Shown here: piece after piece, positions 54,618 through 62,444 of the stretch
How the letters are laid out: the number at the start of each line of letters is the position of its first letter
Numbering within the stretch: position 1 is the first letter of the stretch
NCBI RefSeq assembly: GCF_002305855.1
Contig: NZ_CP022163.1
Coordinates: 992,292 to 1,056,291, forward strand
Length of the DNA stretch: 64,000 nucleotides
Direction: 5' to 3'
Source: Melittangium boletus DSM 14713
Lineage (GTDB): Bacteria > Myxococcota > Myxococcia > Myxococcales > Myxococcaceae
Made by a program: the position numbers and the translations under genes
The notes under the pieces: model-generated
Databases searched by the model: none
Seen by the model: only the letters and a program-made list of their open reading frames with translations
Told to the model about the DNA's origin: nothing

Positions 54618-55358
54618 ATGCACCCCCTCATCGCCCGCTACCTCAGCCCCGAAGCCGCCCGAGACACCCTCCAGAAGGAGAAGGACGGCGCGCCACTCGA
54701 GCCCGAGGAGCGGCTGTTCGTCCAGACCGCCAACGCCCACCCCGACAAGCGCGGCATCCTCCTGGGAGGCAAGGACAAGCGCCGCCTCTCCTCGGACGCC
54801 GAGGCCGCCGTCATCTTCCTGGCCGCCTACGCCGCCACGCGCGCGCTCGCCGAGGACCCCACCCTCGCTCCGGCGACGGCCAAGGCCCGCGAGGCGCTCG
54901 CGGCCGAGGGCGCCAGCGAGGACGAGACGGACGCCTTCATCGCCTCCATCCTCATGGAGGAGGCCTTCGGCTACGAGCAGGAGGTGGAGTCCTTCGACAG
55001 CACCTATGTCCAGGAGACGCTCGGCGAGGTCCCCGCCCTGGCGGCGCTCAGCCGCGAGCAGGTGGACGCGCTCATCATCGGCCTGGAGCGCTCGGCACGG
55101 GACGAGAAAGAGCGCGACGCGCGGGCGCGCGTGTCCCGGGCCCTGGTGAACGTCGCCTGGGAGGAAGGCCCCACCCCCATCAACCCCGAGCACATCGAGG
55201 CGCTCTACGAGGCGGAGATCGAGGGCAAGCCCGAGGCCGAGATGGAAGCCGGCCTGCGGGCCACCGTGGACTTCCTGCAGGTGCTGGCACGCGAGGGGCT
55301 CATCGGCCCCCAGCGGCTCTCGCGCCTGCGCGCCCAGCTCGGGGACGAGGAGGCGTAA
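54618..55358 (+). CDS. Hypothetical helical cytoplasmic protein
   Basis: The 246-residue protein is not recognised. It is acidic and almost entirely helical by composition (HPLIARYLSPEAARDTLQKEKDG; ATRALAEDPTLAPATAKAREALAAEGASEDETDAFIASILMEEAFGYEQEV). It has no signal peptide, membrane helix or Cys. ATG 54618 is set by the TGCTAACAG box 7 nt upstream. It diverges from recX and converges on the PilT-type gene 14 nt away. Confidence 0.7.
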   Translation: MHPLIARYLSPEAARDTLQKEKDGAPLEPEERLFVQTANAHPDKRGILLGGKDKRRLSSDAEAAVIFLAAYAATRALAEDPTLAPATAKAREALAAEGASEDETDAFIASILMEEAFGYEQEVESFDSTYVQETLGEVPALAALSREQVDALIIGLERSARDEKERDARARVSRALVNVAWEEGPTPINPEHIEALYEAEIEGKPEAEMEAGLRATVDFLQVLAREGLIGPQRLSRLRAQLGDEEA

Positions 55359-55372
55359 GCCTCCGCCTCCCC

Positions 55373-56800
55373 CTAGAAGCGCTCGATCTGGAAGTCGTCG
55401 TCGGCCGCGGCCGCCGGAGCGGGAGCCGGGGCCGGAGCGGGCGCGGCGCGAGCCGGAGTGCCCTGCACCGTGGGCACGCCCGTCCGGGAGCCGGCGGCGG
55501 GCGGAGTGCCCTGCACCGTGGGCACGCCCGTCCGGGAGCCGGCGACTGGAATGGCCGGACGCGACGCGGGCCCCTGCACCGAGGGAATGGCCGGACGAGA
55601 GCCCGTGACGGGCCGGGGCGTCGCCGCGGGCGCCGGTGCGGCTGGCTGGTTCTGCTGGCCGAAGGACGCCGAGCCCGGGATGGGACGATCGCCCCCGCCC
55701 TCGAAGTTGTCCCACTTCGAGTCCGAGGTGGCGCTGATGCCCGAGAAGCGCAGCGCGAAGTCGTCCGGGTTGCTCGACTGGCGGTGGGCCTCCTCGTAGG
55801 TGACGAGCCCCTGCTTCACCAGCGACATCAGCGACTGGTCGAAGGTCTGCATTCCGTAGCTGTCGGAGCCCTGGGAGATGGCGTCGGAGATCTCCTTGGT
55901 GCGGTCCTTGTCCTCGATGAGCTCCTTCACGCGCGAGGTGCAGCGGAGCACTTCCACCGCGGCCACGCGGCCCTTGCCATCCGCGCGCGGCACCAGCCGC
56001 TGGCTCACCACCGCCTTGAGCACGCTCGCCAACTGGATGCGCACCTGCTTCTGCTGGTACGGCGGGAAGGCCGACACGACGCGGTTGATGGTCTCCGTGG
56101 CGTCCAGCGTGTGCAGCGTGGACATCACCAGGTGGCCCGTCTCCGCCGCCGAGAGCGCCGTTTCGATCGTCTCGTGGTCACGCATTTCTCCCACGAGGAT
56201 GACGTCCGGATCCTGGCGCAGCGCGCTCTTGAGCGCCTGGGCGAAGGACATCGTGTCCACGCCCACCTCGCGCTGGTTCACGATGGAGCGCTTGTCACGG
56301 ATGAGGAACTCGATGGGATCCTCGATCGTCATGATGTGACTGGTCTCGGTCGCGTTGATGTGATCGATCATCCCCGCGAGCGTGGTGCTCTTGCCCGAAC
56401 CCGTGGTGCCCGTGACGAGGATGAGACCGCGCTCCTCCAGGCAGATCTTCTCCAGGATGGGGGGCAGCAAGAGATCCTTGATGGTCATCACCTTGAAGGG
56501 AATGACGCGAAGGACCGCGCCCACGGTGCCACGCTGCTGGAAGACGTTGACACGGAAACGACCCAGGCCGGGCACTCCGTACGCCAGGTCCACTTCGTTG
56601 CTCTGCTTGAACTTTTCCTTCTGGAACTCGTTCATGATCCCGAAGGCCATGCGCGCCACCTCCTCGGGAGGCAGCCGCTTGCCATCCTTCAGGGGCATCA
56701 GCGAGCCGTCGACACGAAACATGGGCGGCAGACCCGCCTTGAGATGAATGTCGGAGGCACCACCGCGGAGCGCGATCTGGAGGATTTCGTTGAGTTCCAT
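55373..56800 (-). CDS. PilT-type pilus retraction ATPase with repetitive C-terminal tail
   Basis: A twitching-motility ATPase of the PilT/PilU family, 475 residues. It begins MELNEILQIALRGGASDIHLKAGLPPMFRVDG. Walker A is GTTGSGKST, followed by TIEDPIEFL, Walker B DVILVGEMRD and the His box STLHTLDA. The usual AIRNLIRE motif is diverged to TSRVKELIED. After about residue 375 comes a Pro/Ala/Gly tail with GSRTGVPTVQGTP twice and an AP-repeat, ending DDDFQIERF. ATG 56800 lies 11 nt after TACCAT with no Shine-Dalgarno. It is isolated from other pil genes and is probably a paralogue of the main PilT. Confidence 0.88.
   Translation of the reverse strand: MELNEILQIALRGGASDIHLKAGLPPMFRVDGSLMPLKDGKRLPPEEVARMAFGIMNEFQKEKFKQSNEVDLAYGVPGLGRFRVNVFQQRGTVGAVLRVIPFKVMTIKDLLLPPILEKICLEERGLILVTGTTGSGKSTTLAGMIDHINATETSHIMTIEDPIEFLIRDKRSIVNQREVGVDTMSFAQALKSALRQDPDVILVGEMRDHETIETALSAAETGHLVMSTLHTLDATETINRVVSAFPPYQQKQVRIQLASVLKAVVSQRLVPRADGKGRVAAVEVLRCTSRVKELIEDKDRTKEISDAISQGSDSYGMQTFDQSLMSLVKQGLVTYEEAHRQSSNPDDFALRFSGISATSDSKWDNFEGGGDRPIPGSASFGQQNQPAAPAPAATPRPVTGSRPAIPSVQGPASRPAIPVAGSRTGVPTVQGTPPAAGSRTGVPTVQGTPARAAPAPAPAPAPAAAADDDFQIERF
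55454..55544 (-). repeat. Direct repeat in the PilT-type tail
   Basis: A 43-bp unit at 55454-55496 recurs exactly at 55502-55544, a 48-bp (16-codon) period. It encodes the duplicated AGSRTGVPTVQGTP stretch in frame. Confidence 0.85.
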
Positions 56801-56811
56801 GGATGGGCCGA

Positions 56812-56817
56812 ATGGTA
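56812..56817 (-). promoter_or_regulatory. -10 box of the PilT-type gene
   Basis: On the minus strand TACCAT (56817-56812) ends 11 nt before the ATG at 56800, with no Shine-Dalgarno between. The -35 region is not recognisable. Confidence 0.35.
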
Positions 56818-56953
56818 CACGGTCCACCCAAGGCTTGAGGAGCCCCCGCGCGCGGGCTCGTCTGCCCGCCGCCCGAGGCCCGCCAAAGCACAACGGCGGA
56901 GGCCCCCCGAGAGGACCCCCGCCGCCGCGTACTGTCCAGCGAAGCCGGAAGGC

Positions 56954-57355
56954 TTAGCGCTTGGAGAACTGGAACCGGCGACGCGCGCCCGGCTGACCGT
57001 ACTTCTTGCGCTCGACGGCGCGGGCATCACGCGTGAGGAAGCCGGCCTTCTTGAGGGGCGGACGGAAGTCCGGGTTGTAGTTGCACAGCGCGCGGGCGAG
57101 GCCGTGGCGGATGGCGCCGGCCTGACCACTCAGACCTCCGCCACGCACGTTGACCTCGATGTCGATCTTGCCCTTCTGCTCGAGCACATCCAGGGGCTGG
57201 TTGAGCACCATCTTGGAGGTCTCGCGGCCGAAGTACACGTTGATGTCGCGGCCGTTGATCGTCACAACGCCGGTGCCCGGGCGGATCCACACGCGCGCGG
57301 TGGCCTCCTTGCGGCGGCCCGTGCCATAAAAACCCTTGTCGGTGGCGGTAGCCAT
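56954..57355 (-). CDS. rpsI: 30S ribosomal protein S9
   Basis: Small-subunit protein near the P site, 133 residues. It starts [36 protein letters not shown]. It has the family stretch [19 protein letters not shown] and the conserved C-terminal RRFQFSKR, whose basic tail touches P-site tRNA. It follows rplM by 47 nt, the standard bacterial rplM-rpsI operon. Confidence 0.97.
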   Translation of the reverse strand: MATATDKGFYGTGRRKEATARVWIRPGTGVVTINGRDINVYFGRETSKMVLNQPLDVLEQKGKIDIEVNVRGGGLSGQAGAIRHGLARALCNYNPDFRPPLKKAGFLTRDARAVERKKYGQPGARRRFQFSKR

Positions 57356-57402
57356 GTCGTCTCTTCTCTAAAGGTGCGGAAAGTGTGGGAAGGAAGGAGC
57401 CC

Positions 57403-57849
57403 TTACGCTTCGACTTCGCGAGCCACCGGCTGCTGCGCGGCGTGCGGGTGCGTGTCGCCAGCGTAGACCTTGAGCTTGGTCATCATCTGACGGCCCAGCG
57501 CGTTGCGCGGCAGCATGCGGCGCACGGCGTTGGTGATGATGTCCTCGGGGTGGCGCACCCGCAGCTTGGCCAGGTTGGTGCTCTTGAGGGCACCCGGGAA
57601 ACCGGCGCGGGGGTGCCGGTAGTACATCTTGTCCTGCTCCTTCGTCCCCGTGACGCGCACCTTGTCCGCGTTGATCACGATGACATGGTCACCCGTGTCG
57701 ATGGACGGGGTGTACATCGGCTTGTGCTTGCCCTTGAGAAGGGTCGCGATCTGGCTGGCGGCGCGTCCGAGCACCTTGTCCTTCAGATCGATCACGTGCC
57801 ACTGGCGCTTGATATCCGCCGGCTTCGCACTGTAGGTCCGCTGCGACAT
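57403..57849 (-). CDS. rplM: 50S ribosomal protein L13
   Basis: Early-assembly large-subunit protein, 148 residues. Motifs are RQWHVIDLKDKVLGRAASQIATLLKGKHKPMYTPSIDTGDHVIVINADKVRVTG, YYRHPRAGFPG and VRRMLPRNALGRQMM. ATG follows TTGGAG with an 8-nt spacer. In E. coli L13 represses its own operon through the mRNA leader. Here a leader of about 94 nt with a hairpin just ahead of the ribosome site could serve the same role. Confidence 0.97.
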   Translation of the reverse strand: MSQRTYSAKPADIKRQWHVIDLKDKVLGRAASQIATLLKGKHKPMYTPSIDTGDHVIVINADKVRVTGTKEQDKMYYRHPRAGFPGALKSTNLAKLRVRHPEDIITNAVRRMLPRNALGRQMMTKLKVYAGDTHPHAAQQPVAREVEA

Positions 57850-57872
57850 TGTTTGAACTCCAAAACTTGGGT

Positions 57873-57888
57873 GGCGCCTTCAAGCGCC
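57873..57888 (-). promoter_or_regulatory. Hairpin in the rplM leader
   Basis: On the minus strand GGCGC (57888-57884) and GCGCC (57877-57873) form a perfect 5-bp stem with a 6-nt loop. The stem ends 23 nt before the rplM ATG and just upstream of its GGAG. A role in L13 autoregulation is inferred from E. coli. Confidence 0.35.
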
Positions 57889-57949
57889 TGAGCCAAAGCA
57901 ACCGCGGGTCGACCCTGGGAACTTCCAAGGTGGCCCGGAAAGGCCGACC

Positions 57950-57978
57950 GTCTTAGAGGGGGGCGGGAGGCAAGTCAA
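57950..57978 (-). promoter_or_regulatory. Promoter of rplM-rpsI
   Basis: On the minus strand TTGACT (57978-57973) and TAAGAC (57955-57950) are exactly 17 bp apart, the best sigma-70-like promoter seen here. It lies just downstream of the helicase stop (57993), so the ribosomal operon has its own start. Confidence 0.7.
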
Positions 57979-57992
57979 GGTCGCACTGCGCG

Positions 57993-60113
57993 CTAGCGCA
58001 CCGCGCGCGCCGTTCCCGGAGGAGAGGAGACCGGTCCGGAAGGACCCTCCCCCCCTCCTGGCACCCGAGGTGCCACTCCCCCGCCCGCCTGGGGGGCCTT
58101 GAAGCGCTCCTTCAAGTTGGCGAAGAAGTTCTGCTCCTGAGCGGTAGGCGGGCCCTTACGCGGTGCGTCCAGGTCCAGCACCTCCACCAGCTCCGGGGGA
58201 ATGTCGTCCAGGAAGCGCGAGGGGGTGCGCGGCACCTCCTTGCCCCGCTTCACGCGCATGGCGGAGCGGGTGAGGTAGAGCGCTTCCTTGGCCCGGGTGA
58301 TGCCCACGTAGCAGAGCCGGCGCTCCTCCTCGAGGTTCTGCGCCTCGCCCTGCATGCCCTTGTGGGGCATCAACTCCTCCTCCATCCCGATGAAGAAGAC
58401 CACCCGGAACTCCAGGCCCTTGGAGGCGTGGATCGTCATCAGGGTGATGGCCTTGTTGCCTCCGGGGGCTTCCTCCTCTTCCTGGCGGGTGTCCAGACTC
58501 AACCGGTTGAGGTAGGTGAGCAGGCTCGCCTTGGGGCCCTCGCGCTTCTCGAAGGTCTCCAGGGAGTTGATGACGAAGTCGATGGACGCGAGCTTGCGCT
58601 CGGCGCTCGCCTGCGAGCTCGTCAGGGACTTCGCGTCGTCCTTGTAGCCAATCTCCTCCAGGAGCTGGCGCGTCACCTGGGCCAGGTGGCCGTGCTCATA
58701 GCTCTCCCGGTAGCGCTCGACGAGCCGCTGGAACTCGCGCACCTTGGTGGCCGCGCCCGCAGGCAGGTCCTCGTAGCTCTCCGAGCGCTCCATGGCGCCC
58801 CAGAGCGACACGCTGTCGCGCCGCGCGTGCGCCACCAGCCGCTCCATGGTGACATCGCCAATGCCCCGCGCGGGCACGTTGATGATGCGCAGGAGCGACG
58901 TCTCGTCCCGGGGATTGGCGATGAGCTTGAAGTAGGCGACGACGTCCTTCACCTCGCGCCGGTCGAAGAACTCGCTGCCCGACAGCACCTCGTAGCGCAG
59001 GTTCTTCTCGCGCAGCGCCTCCTCCACCGGGTGCGCCTGGCCATTGACGCGGTAGAGCACGGCGATCTCATCCGGGGGAATGCCCCCCGCCACGAGCCGG
59101 GAAATCTCCTGCGCCACGTAGCGCGCCTCGTCCTCCTCCGTGGGCGCCGACACCACCTGGATGCGCTGGCCCCCCTTGCGCTCGCTCCACATCTGCTTGG
59201 CCTTGCGCTCGGGATTCTGGGCGATGACGGCGTTGGCCGCGTCCAGCACCACCTGCGTGGAGCGGTAGTTCTGCTCGAGCCGCACTTCCTTCCCACCCGG
59301 GAAGTACTTGTCGTAGCTCAGGATGTTGCGCACCTCCGCGCCCCGCCAGCTGTAGATGCACTGGTCGTCGTCCCCCACCGCGCACACGTTGCGCGTCTCG
59401 CCACTGGCCAGCAGCTTGAGCAGATCCAGCTGGGCCTGGTTGGTGTCCTGGAACTCGTCCACCAGGATGTAGCGGAAGCGCGAGGTGTACTTGCGCCGCA
59501 GGTCCTCGTGCTCGCGCAGCAGCCGCGAGGGCAGGATGAGCAGATCATCGAAGTCCACCGAGCCCTGCGCCTTGAGCGACAGCTGGTAGGCCTCGTAGAC
59601 CATGTGGGCGATGAGATCGTAGTCGTCCCCCAGCCCCTCGCCGAGCGGCTCGGGCGTCTTGCCCGCGTTCTTCGCCTTGGAGATGAGGCCGAGCACCTTG
59701 CGCGGATCGAACTCGCGATCATCGATCCGCCGCTCGCGCATGGCCCGCTTGATGATGGCCGCCTGGTCCCCCTGGTCCGCGATGGAGAACTTCTTGGGCC
59801 ACCCCAGCCGGTAGATGTCCTCGCGCAGCATCTCCGCGCCAAAGGCATGGAAGGTACACACCAGGACGTTCTGGGCGCGGGGCCCGGCCATGTGGACCAG
59901 GCGCTCCTTCATCTCCGAGGCGGCCTTGTTGGTGAAGGTGACCGCGAGGATGTTGCGAGCCAGCAGCCCGTTGGGCCGCTTGTCGAGCAGGTGGACGATG
60001 CGGTGGGTGATGACGCGGGTCTTGCCACTGCCAGCGCCGGCCAGCACCAGCAAGGGGCCCTCGGTGGTGACCACGGCTTCACGCTGCGGGGGATTGAGCT
60101 TCGAGAGGTCCAT
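57993..60113 (-). CDS. UvrD/PcrA-type DNA helicase
   Basis: A superfamily 1A 3'-5' helicase for nucleotide excision repair and replication-conflict removal, 706 residues. It starts LNPPQREAVVTTEGPLLVLAGAGSGKTRV (Q-motif and Walker A). Motif Ia is AVTFTNKAASEMKERL, motif II VDEFQDTN and motif III GDDDQCIYSWRGA. Motif IV is LEQNYRST, V/Va ITLMTIHASKGLEF and VI VGITRAKEALYLT. A Pro/Gly-rich tail contains a shortened PcrA-like KLERFK-type segment (NLKERFKAP). PcrA and UvrD (or Rep) cannot be separated with confidence. Confidence 0.93.
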   Translation of the reverse strand: MDLSKLNPPQREAVVTTEGPLLVLAGAGSGKTRVITHRIVHLLDKRPNGLLARNILAVTFTNKAASEMKERLVHMAGPRAQNVLVCTFHAFGAEMLREDIYRLGWPKKFSIADQGDQAAIIKRAMRERRIDDREFDPRKVLGLISKAKNAGKTPEPLGEGLGDDYDLIAHMVYEAYQLSLKAQGSVDFDDLLILPSRLLREHEDLRRKYTSRFRYILVDEFQDTNQAQLDLLKLLASGETRNVCAVGDDDQCIYSWRGAEVRNILSYDKYFPGGKEVRLEQNYRSTQVVLDAANAVIAQNPERKAKQMWSERKGGQRIQVVSAPTEEDEARYVAQEISRLVAGGIPPDEIAVLYRVNGQAHPVEEALREKNLRYEVLSGSEFFDRREVKDVVAYFKLIANPRDETSLLRIINVPARGIGDVTMERLVAHARRDSVSLWGAMERSESYEDLPAGAATKVREFQRLVERYRESYEHGHLAQVTRQLLEEIGYKDDAKSLTSSQASAERKLASIDFVINSLETFEKREGPKASLLTYLNRLSLDTRQEEEEAPGGNKAITLMTIHASKGLEFRVVFFIGMEEELMPHKGMQGEAQNLEEERRLCYVGITRAKEALYLTRSAMRVKRGKEVPRTPSRFLDDIPPELVEVLDLDAPRKGPPTAQEQNFFANLKERFKAPQAGGGVAPRVPGGGEGPSGPVSSPPGTARAVR

Positions 60114-60147
60114 TGCGCGCGGAACGGGGATACCCTTTGATTCTCCC

Positions 60148-60747
60148 GTGCGCGACTATTTCCCACTCCGCCCCCTGGCCCTTCTCGCGTTCTTGACAGG
60201 CGCCGCCTGCACGGACGGTGGAAAGCCAACACCTCCGGTCGCGGAAGACGCTTCCCGGGCTCCCGCGCCCTTTCCCTGCGCCCACTTCGAGCAACTCCAG
60301 GGCTTCCTGCCCCAGAGCGTGGAAGGCCTGCCGCGCACCCGGGACGCGGGCTCCACCGGCCGCTATGGCGACGTGTCCGTGAGCGAGGCCGAGCGCAGCT
60401 TCATGCTCGGAGAGGAGCGCGAGGTGAAGGTGCGCATCGTGGACACGTCCCTGTCGAGGAAGCTGGGGCAGGCCATCCTCGCCGCGGCCAATGGGGCGCA
60501 GAGCCGGGCCCTGAATGATCCCACCGCCCCCATTTTCTGGAAGGACAAGGAGGCGGTGGGCTTCGTACGCTACGACGCGGCGAACGGGCTGGCCGAGGCC
60601 AGCCTGTTGGTGGGCAACCGGTATGTGGTGGCGGTGAGCAGCCGAGGTTTTCCGGGCACCGTGGAGGTGCGCCGGGTGGCGCGTGGACTCGACCTGGCGG
60701 CGCTGGCGCGGTTGGACCGGCCCACCGGGAACGCGGGCGTGCAATGA
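60148..60747 (+). CDS. Probable lipoprotein, unknown function
   Basis: The 199-residue product starts at GTG 60148 with a signal ending LALLAFLTGAAC, a plausible though imperfect lipobox. The mature part has CAHFEQLQGFLPQSVEGLPRTRDAGSTGRYGDVSVSEAERSF, then VKVRIVDTSLSRKLGQAILAAANG and VGNRYVVAVSSRGF. I do not recognise the family. No Shine-Dalgarno is seen; TACCCT (60131-60136) lies 11 nt before the start. The upstream open frame overlaps the helicase gene and is ignored. It is coupled to the next gene by ATGA (60744-60747). Confidence 0.75.
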   Translation: MRDYFPLRPLALLAFLTGAACTDGGKPTPPVAEDASRAPAPFPCAHFEQLQGFLPQSVEGLPRTRDAGSTGRYGDVSVSEAERSFMLGEEREVKVRIVDTSLSRKLGQAILAAANGAQSRALNDPTAPIFWKDKEAVGFVRYDAANGLAEASLLVGNRYVVAVSSRGFPGTVEVRRVARGLDLAALARLDRPTGNAGVQ

Positions 60748-61250
60748 AAGGAGCATCCGTGGCGAAGGACAGAGGGGCGCGCACGAGCGCACCCAACGCG
60801 CAGGAGGAAGCTCAGGCGCGCGAGGAAGTGGCCGCCATGAACAAGCGCGCGTTCCTGGACCAGTACCAGCAACTCGCCCGGAGCTACACGGCGGATCCCG
60901 GCAATCCGGGCTCCTACGCCTGCGAGGGCTGTGAGCGATGCGCCAACTGCATGTTCTGCCGCGACTGCGACAGCTGCTACCAGTGCACCCACTGCACCCG
61001 CTGCGAGCTGTGCAACAACTGCTCGCACTGCGTGGAGTGCAAGCAGTGCCACCACTGCGCCTACTGCGTGCAGAGCGAGAACTGCACCGGCAGTGCCTAC
61101 GTGGTGCTCTGCCGCAACCTGTCCGACTGCAACTACTGCTTCGGGTGCGTGGGCCTGTCCAAGAAGGACTTCCACATCCTCAACGTGCCCTTCCCTCGCA
61201 CCGAGTACTTCAAGCAGGTCAAGCGGCTGCGCGCGGAGCTGGGCATCTGA
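60744..61250 (+). CDS. Cysteine-ladder protein: 17 cysteines at exact three-residue spacing
   Basis: The 168-residue protein has a charged helical N-terminus (about 1-58), then Cys60, 63, 66 and so on to Cys108, 17 cysteines each separated by two residues. Five more follow (114, 123, 129, 132, 135), 22 in total. The C-terminus reads NYCFGCVGLSKKDFHILNVPFPRTEYFKQVKRL. The spacer positions are polar or aromatic. An extended metal-binding or stacked-turn solenoid is the natural reading, but metal and fold are not shown. Some homologues seem to be mislabelled as CaiB/BaiF transferases, to my recollection; nothing here resembles that enzyme. GTG 60759 with AAGGAG 5 nt upstream is an alternative start. 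Confidence 0.85.
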   Translation: MKGASVAKDRGARTSAPNAQEEAQAREEVAAMNKRAFLDQYQQLARSYTADPGNPGSYACEGCERCANCMFCRDCDSCYQCTHCTRCELCNNCSHCVECKQCHHCAYCVQSENCTGSAYVVLCRNLSDCNYCFGCVGLSKKDFHILNVPFPRTEYFKQVKRLRAELGI

Positions 61251-61251
61251 A

Positions 61252-62442
61252 TTAGAGGACGCGGACGAAGAACGCCTTGAGGTACTCGGTCTCCGGCAGG
61301 CCACCGAGTACCGGGTGATCCAACCCCGCCCCCCGGCGCTCCAATATCTGCACCGGCCGCTTCGCATCCGCGGCGGCCGACAGCACCATCTCCTCGAACT
61401 CCTCGCGCCCGAGCTTGCCCGAGCACGAGCAGGTGACGAGCAGCCCCTCGGGGCGCAGGCACTTGATGGCGCGCAGGTTGAGCTCATGGTACGCGCGCAG
61501 CGCCGTGGCCAGCCCCTCGCGCCGCTTGGCGAGCCCCGGTGGATCCACCACCACCGTGTCGAAGCGCTGGCTGGACTCGGAGTAGCGGCGCAGCACGTCG
61601 AAGGCGTTCGCGTTCTCCACCGTCACGTTGGAGCGCCCGTTGCGCGCGGCGTTCTCCCGGGCCCGCGCGGCGGCCGTGGCGTCCTGCTCCACCGCCACCA
61701 CCGAGTCGCACGAGCGGCTGAGCGCCAGCGCGAATCCGCCGTGGTAGCTGAAGAGGTCCAACGCGGCCCCACGCGCCAGCTCGCCCGCGCGCAGGTGATT
61801 GTCCACCTGGTCCAGGAAGGCGCCCGTCTTCATGTCGCCCAGCAGGTTCACCTCGAAGAGGTTCTCCCCCTCGTGGTAGCCGAAGCGCGCATCGCCCTCG
61901 CCGTGCAGCAGCCGCACCTCGCGCGGCAGTCCCTCGAAGTCGCGCCCCGAGGCATCGTCCCGGCACACCACGTGGGTCGCCCCCGTGAGGCTCGCCAGGG
62001 TGCGCGCCACCCACTCCTTGCGCGCGTCCATGCCCTCGGAGAGCGTCTGCACCGACAGCCCCGCGCCATACCGGTCCACGAAGAGCCCGGGCAGCAGATC
62101 CGCCTCGCCATGCACCAGCCGCAGACCATCGCGCTGGCGCAGGAAGGAGCGCCGCGCGAGCGACGCCTCCAGACGCTGGCGCAGGAAGGCCTCGTCCACC
62201 TTCTCTTCCGCGGGCCCCTTGCGCGTGAGCAGCCGCAGCGCGAGCGGCGAGTGCTGCGCGTAGAAGGCCTGGCCCACGGGATTGCCCTGGGGGTCCACCA
62301 CGGAGACCACCGCGCCCCGCTCCTGCGTGTCGGGCAGCTCCAGCAGCTCGGTGCGGTACACCCAGGGGTGGCCCCGGCGCAGGGACTTGGCGCCCTTGAG
62401 GCTCACCCGGACGAGCGGAAGCGAGGAGGAGGCACGAGGCAT
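61252..62442 (-). CDS. rlmI: 23S rRNA m5C methyltransferase (RlmI-like)
   Basis: A SAM-dependent cytosine-5 methyltransferase, 396 residues. The N-terminal PUA domain (LKGAKSLRRGHPWVYRTELLEL) and an EEHEA-like middle domain precede the Rossmann domain. Its SAM motif is ALDLFSYHGGFALALS, with VVAVEQDATAAARARENAARNG, VDPPGLAKRREG and the catalytic Cys region VTCSCSGKLGREEF. These match RlmI rather than the related RlmK or RlmL. ATG 62442 has GGAG 5 nt upstream; GTG 62448 overlaps the previous stop. It converges with the Cys-ladder gene one base away. Confidence 0.9.
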   Translation of the reverse strand: MPRASSSLPLVRVSLKGAKSLRRGHPWVYRTELLELPDTQERGAVVSVVDPQGNPVGQAFYAQHSPLALRLLTRKGPAEEKVDEAFLRQRLEASLARRSFLRQRDGLRLVHGEADLLPGLFVDRYGAGLSVQTLSEGMDARKEWVARTLASLTGATHVVCRDDASGRDFEGLPREVRLLHGEGDARFGYHEGENLFEVNLLGDMKTGAFLDQVDNHLRAGELARGAALDLFSYHGGFALALSRSCDSVVAVEQDATAAARARENAARNGRSNVTVENANAFDVLRRYSESSQRFDTVVVDPPGLAKRREGLATALRAYHELNLRAIKCLRPEGLLVTCSCSGKLGREEFEEMVLSAAADAKRPVQILERRGAGLDHPVLGGLPETEYLKAFFVRVL

Positions 62443-62444
62443 GG

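Noticed and set aside
59815..60147. N-terminal extension of the lipoprotein gene at 60148
   Set aside because: It overlaps the helicase gene on the other strand. The signal peptide begins at GTG 60148.
60744..61250. CaiB/BaiF CoA-transferase annotation
   Set aside because: The protein is 168 residues and dominated by a Cys ladder. No CoA-transferase motif or comparable length is present.
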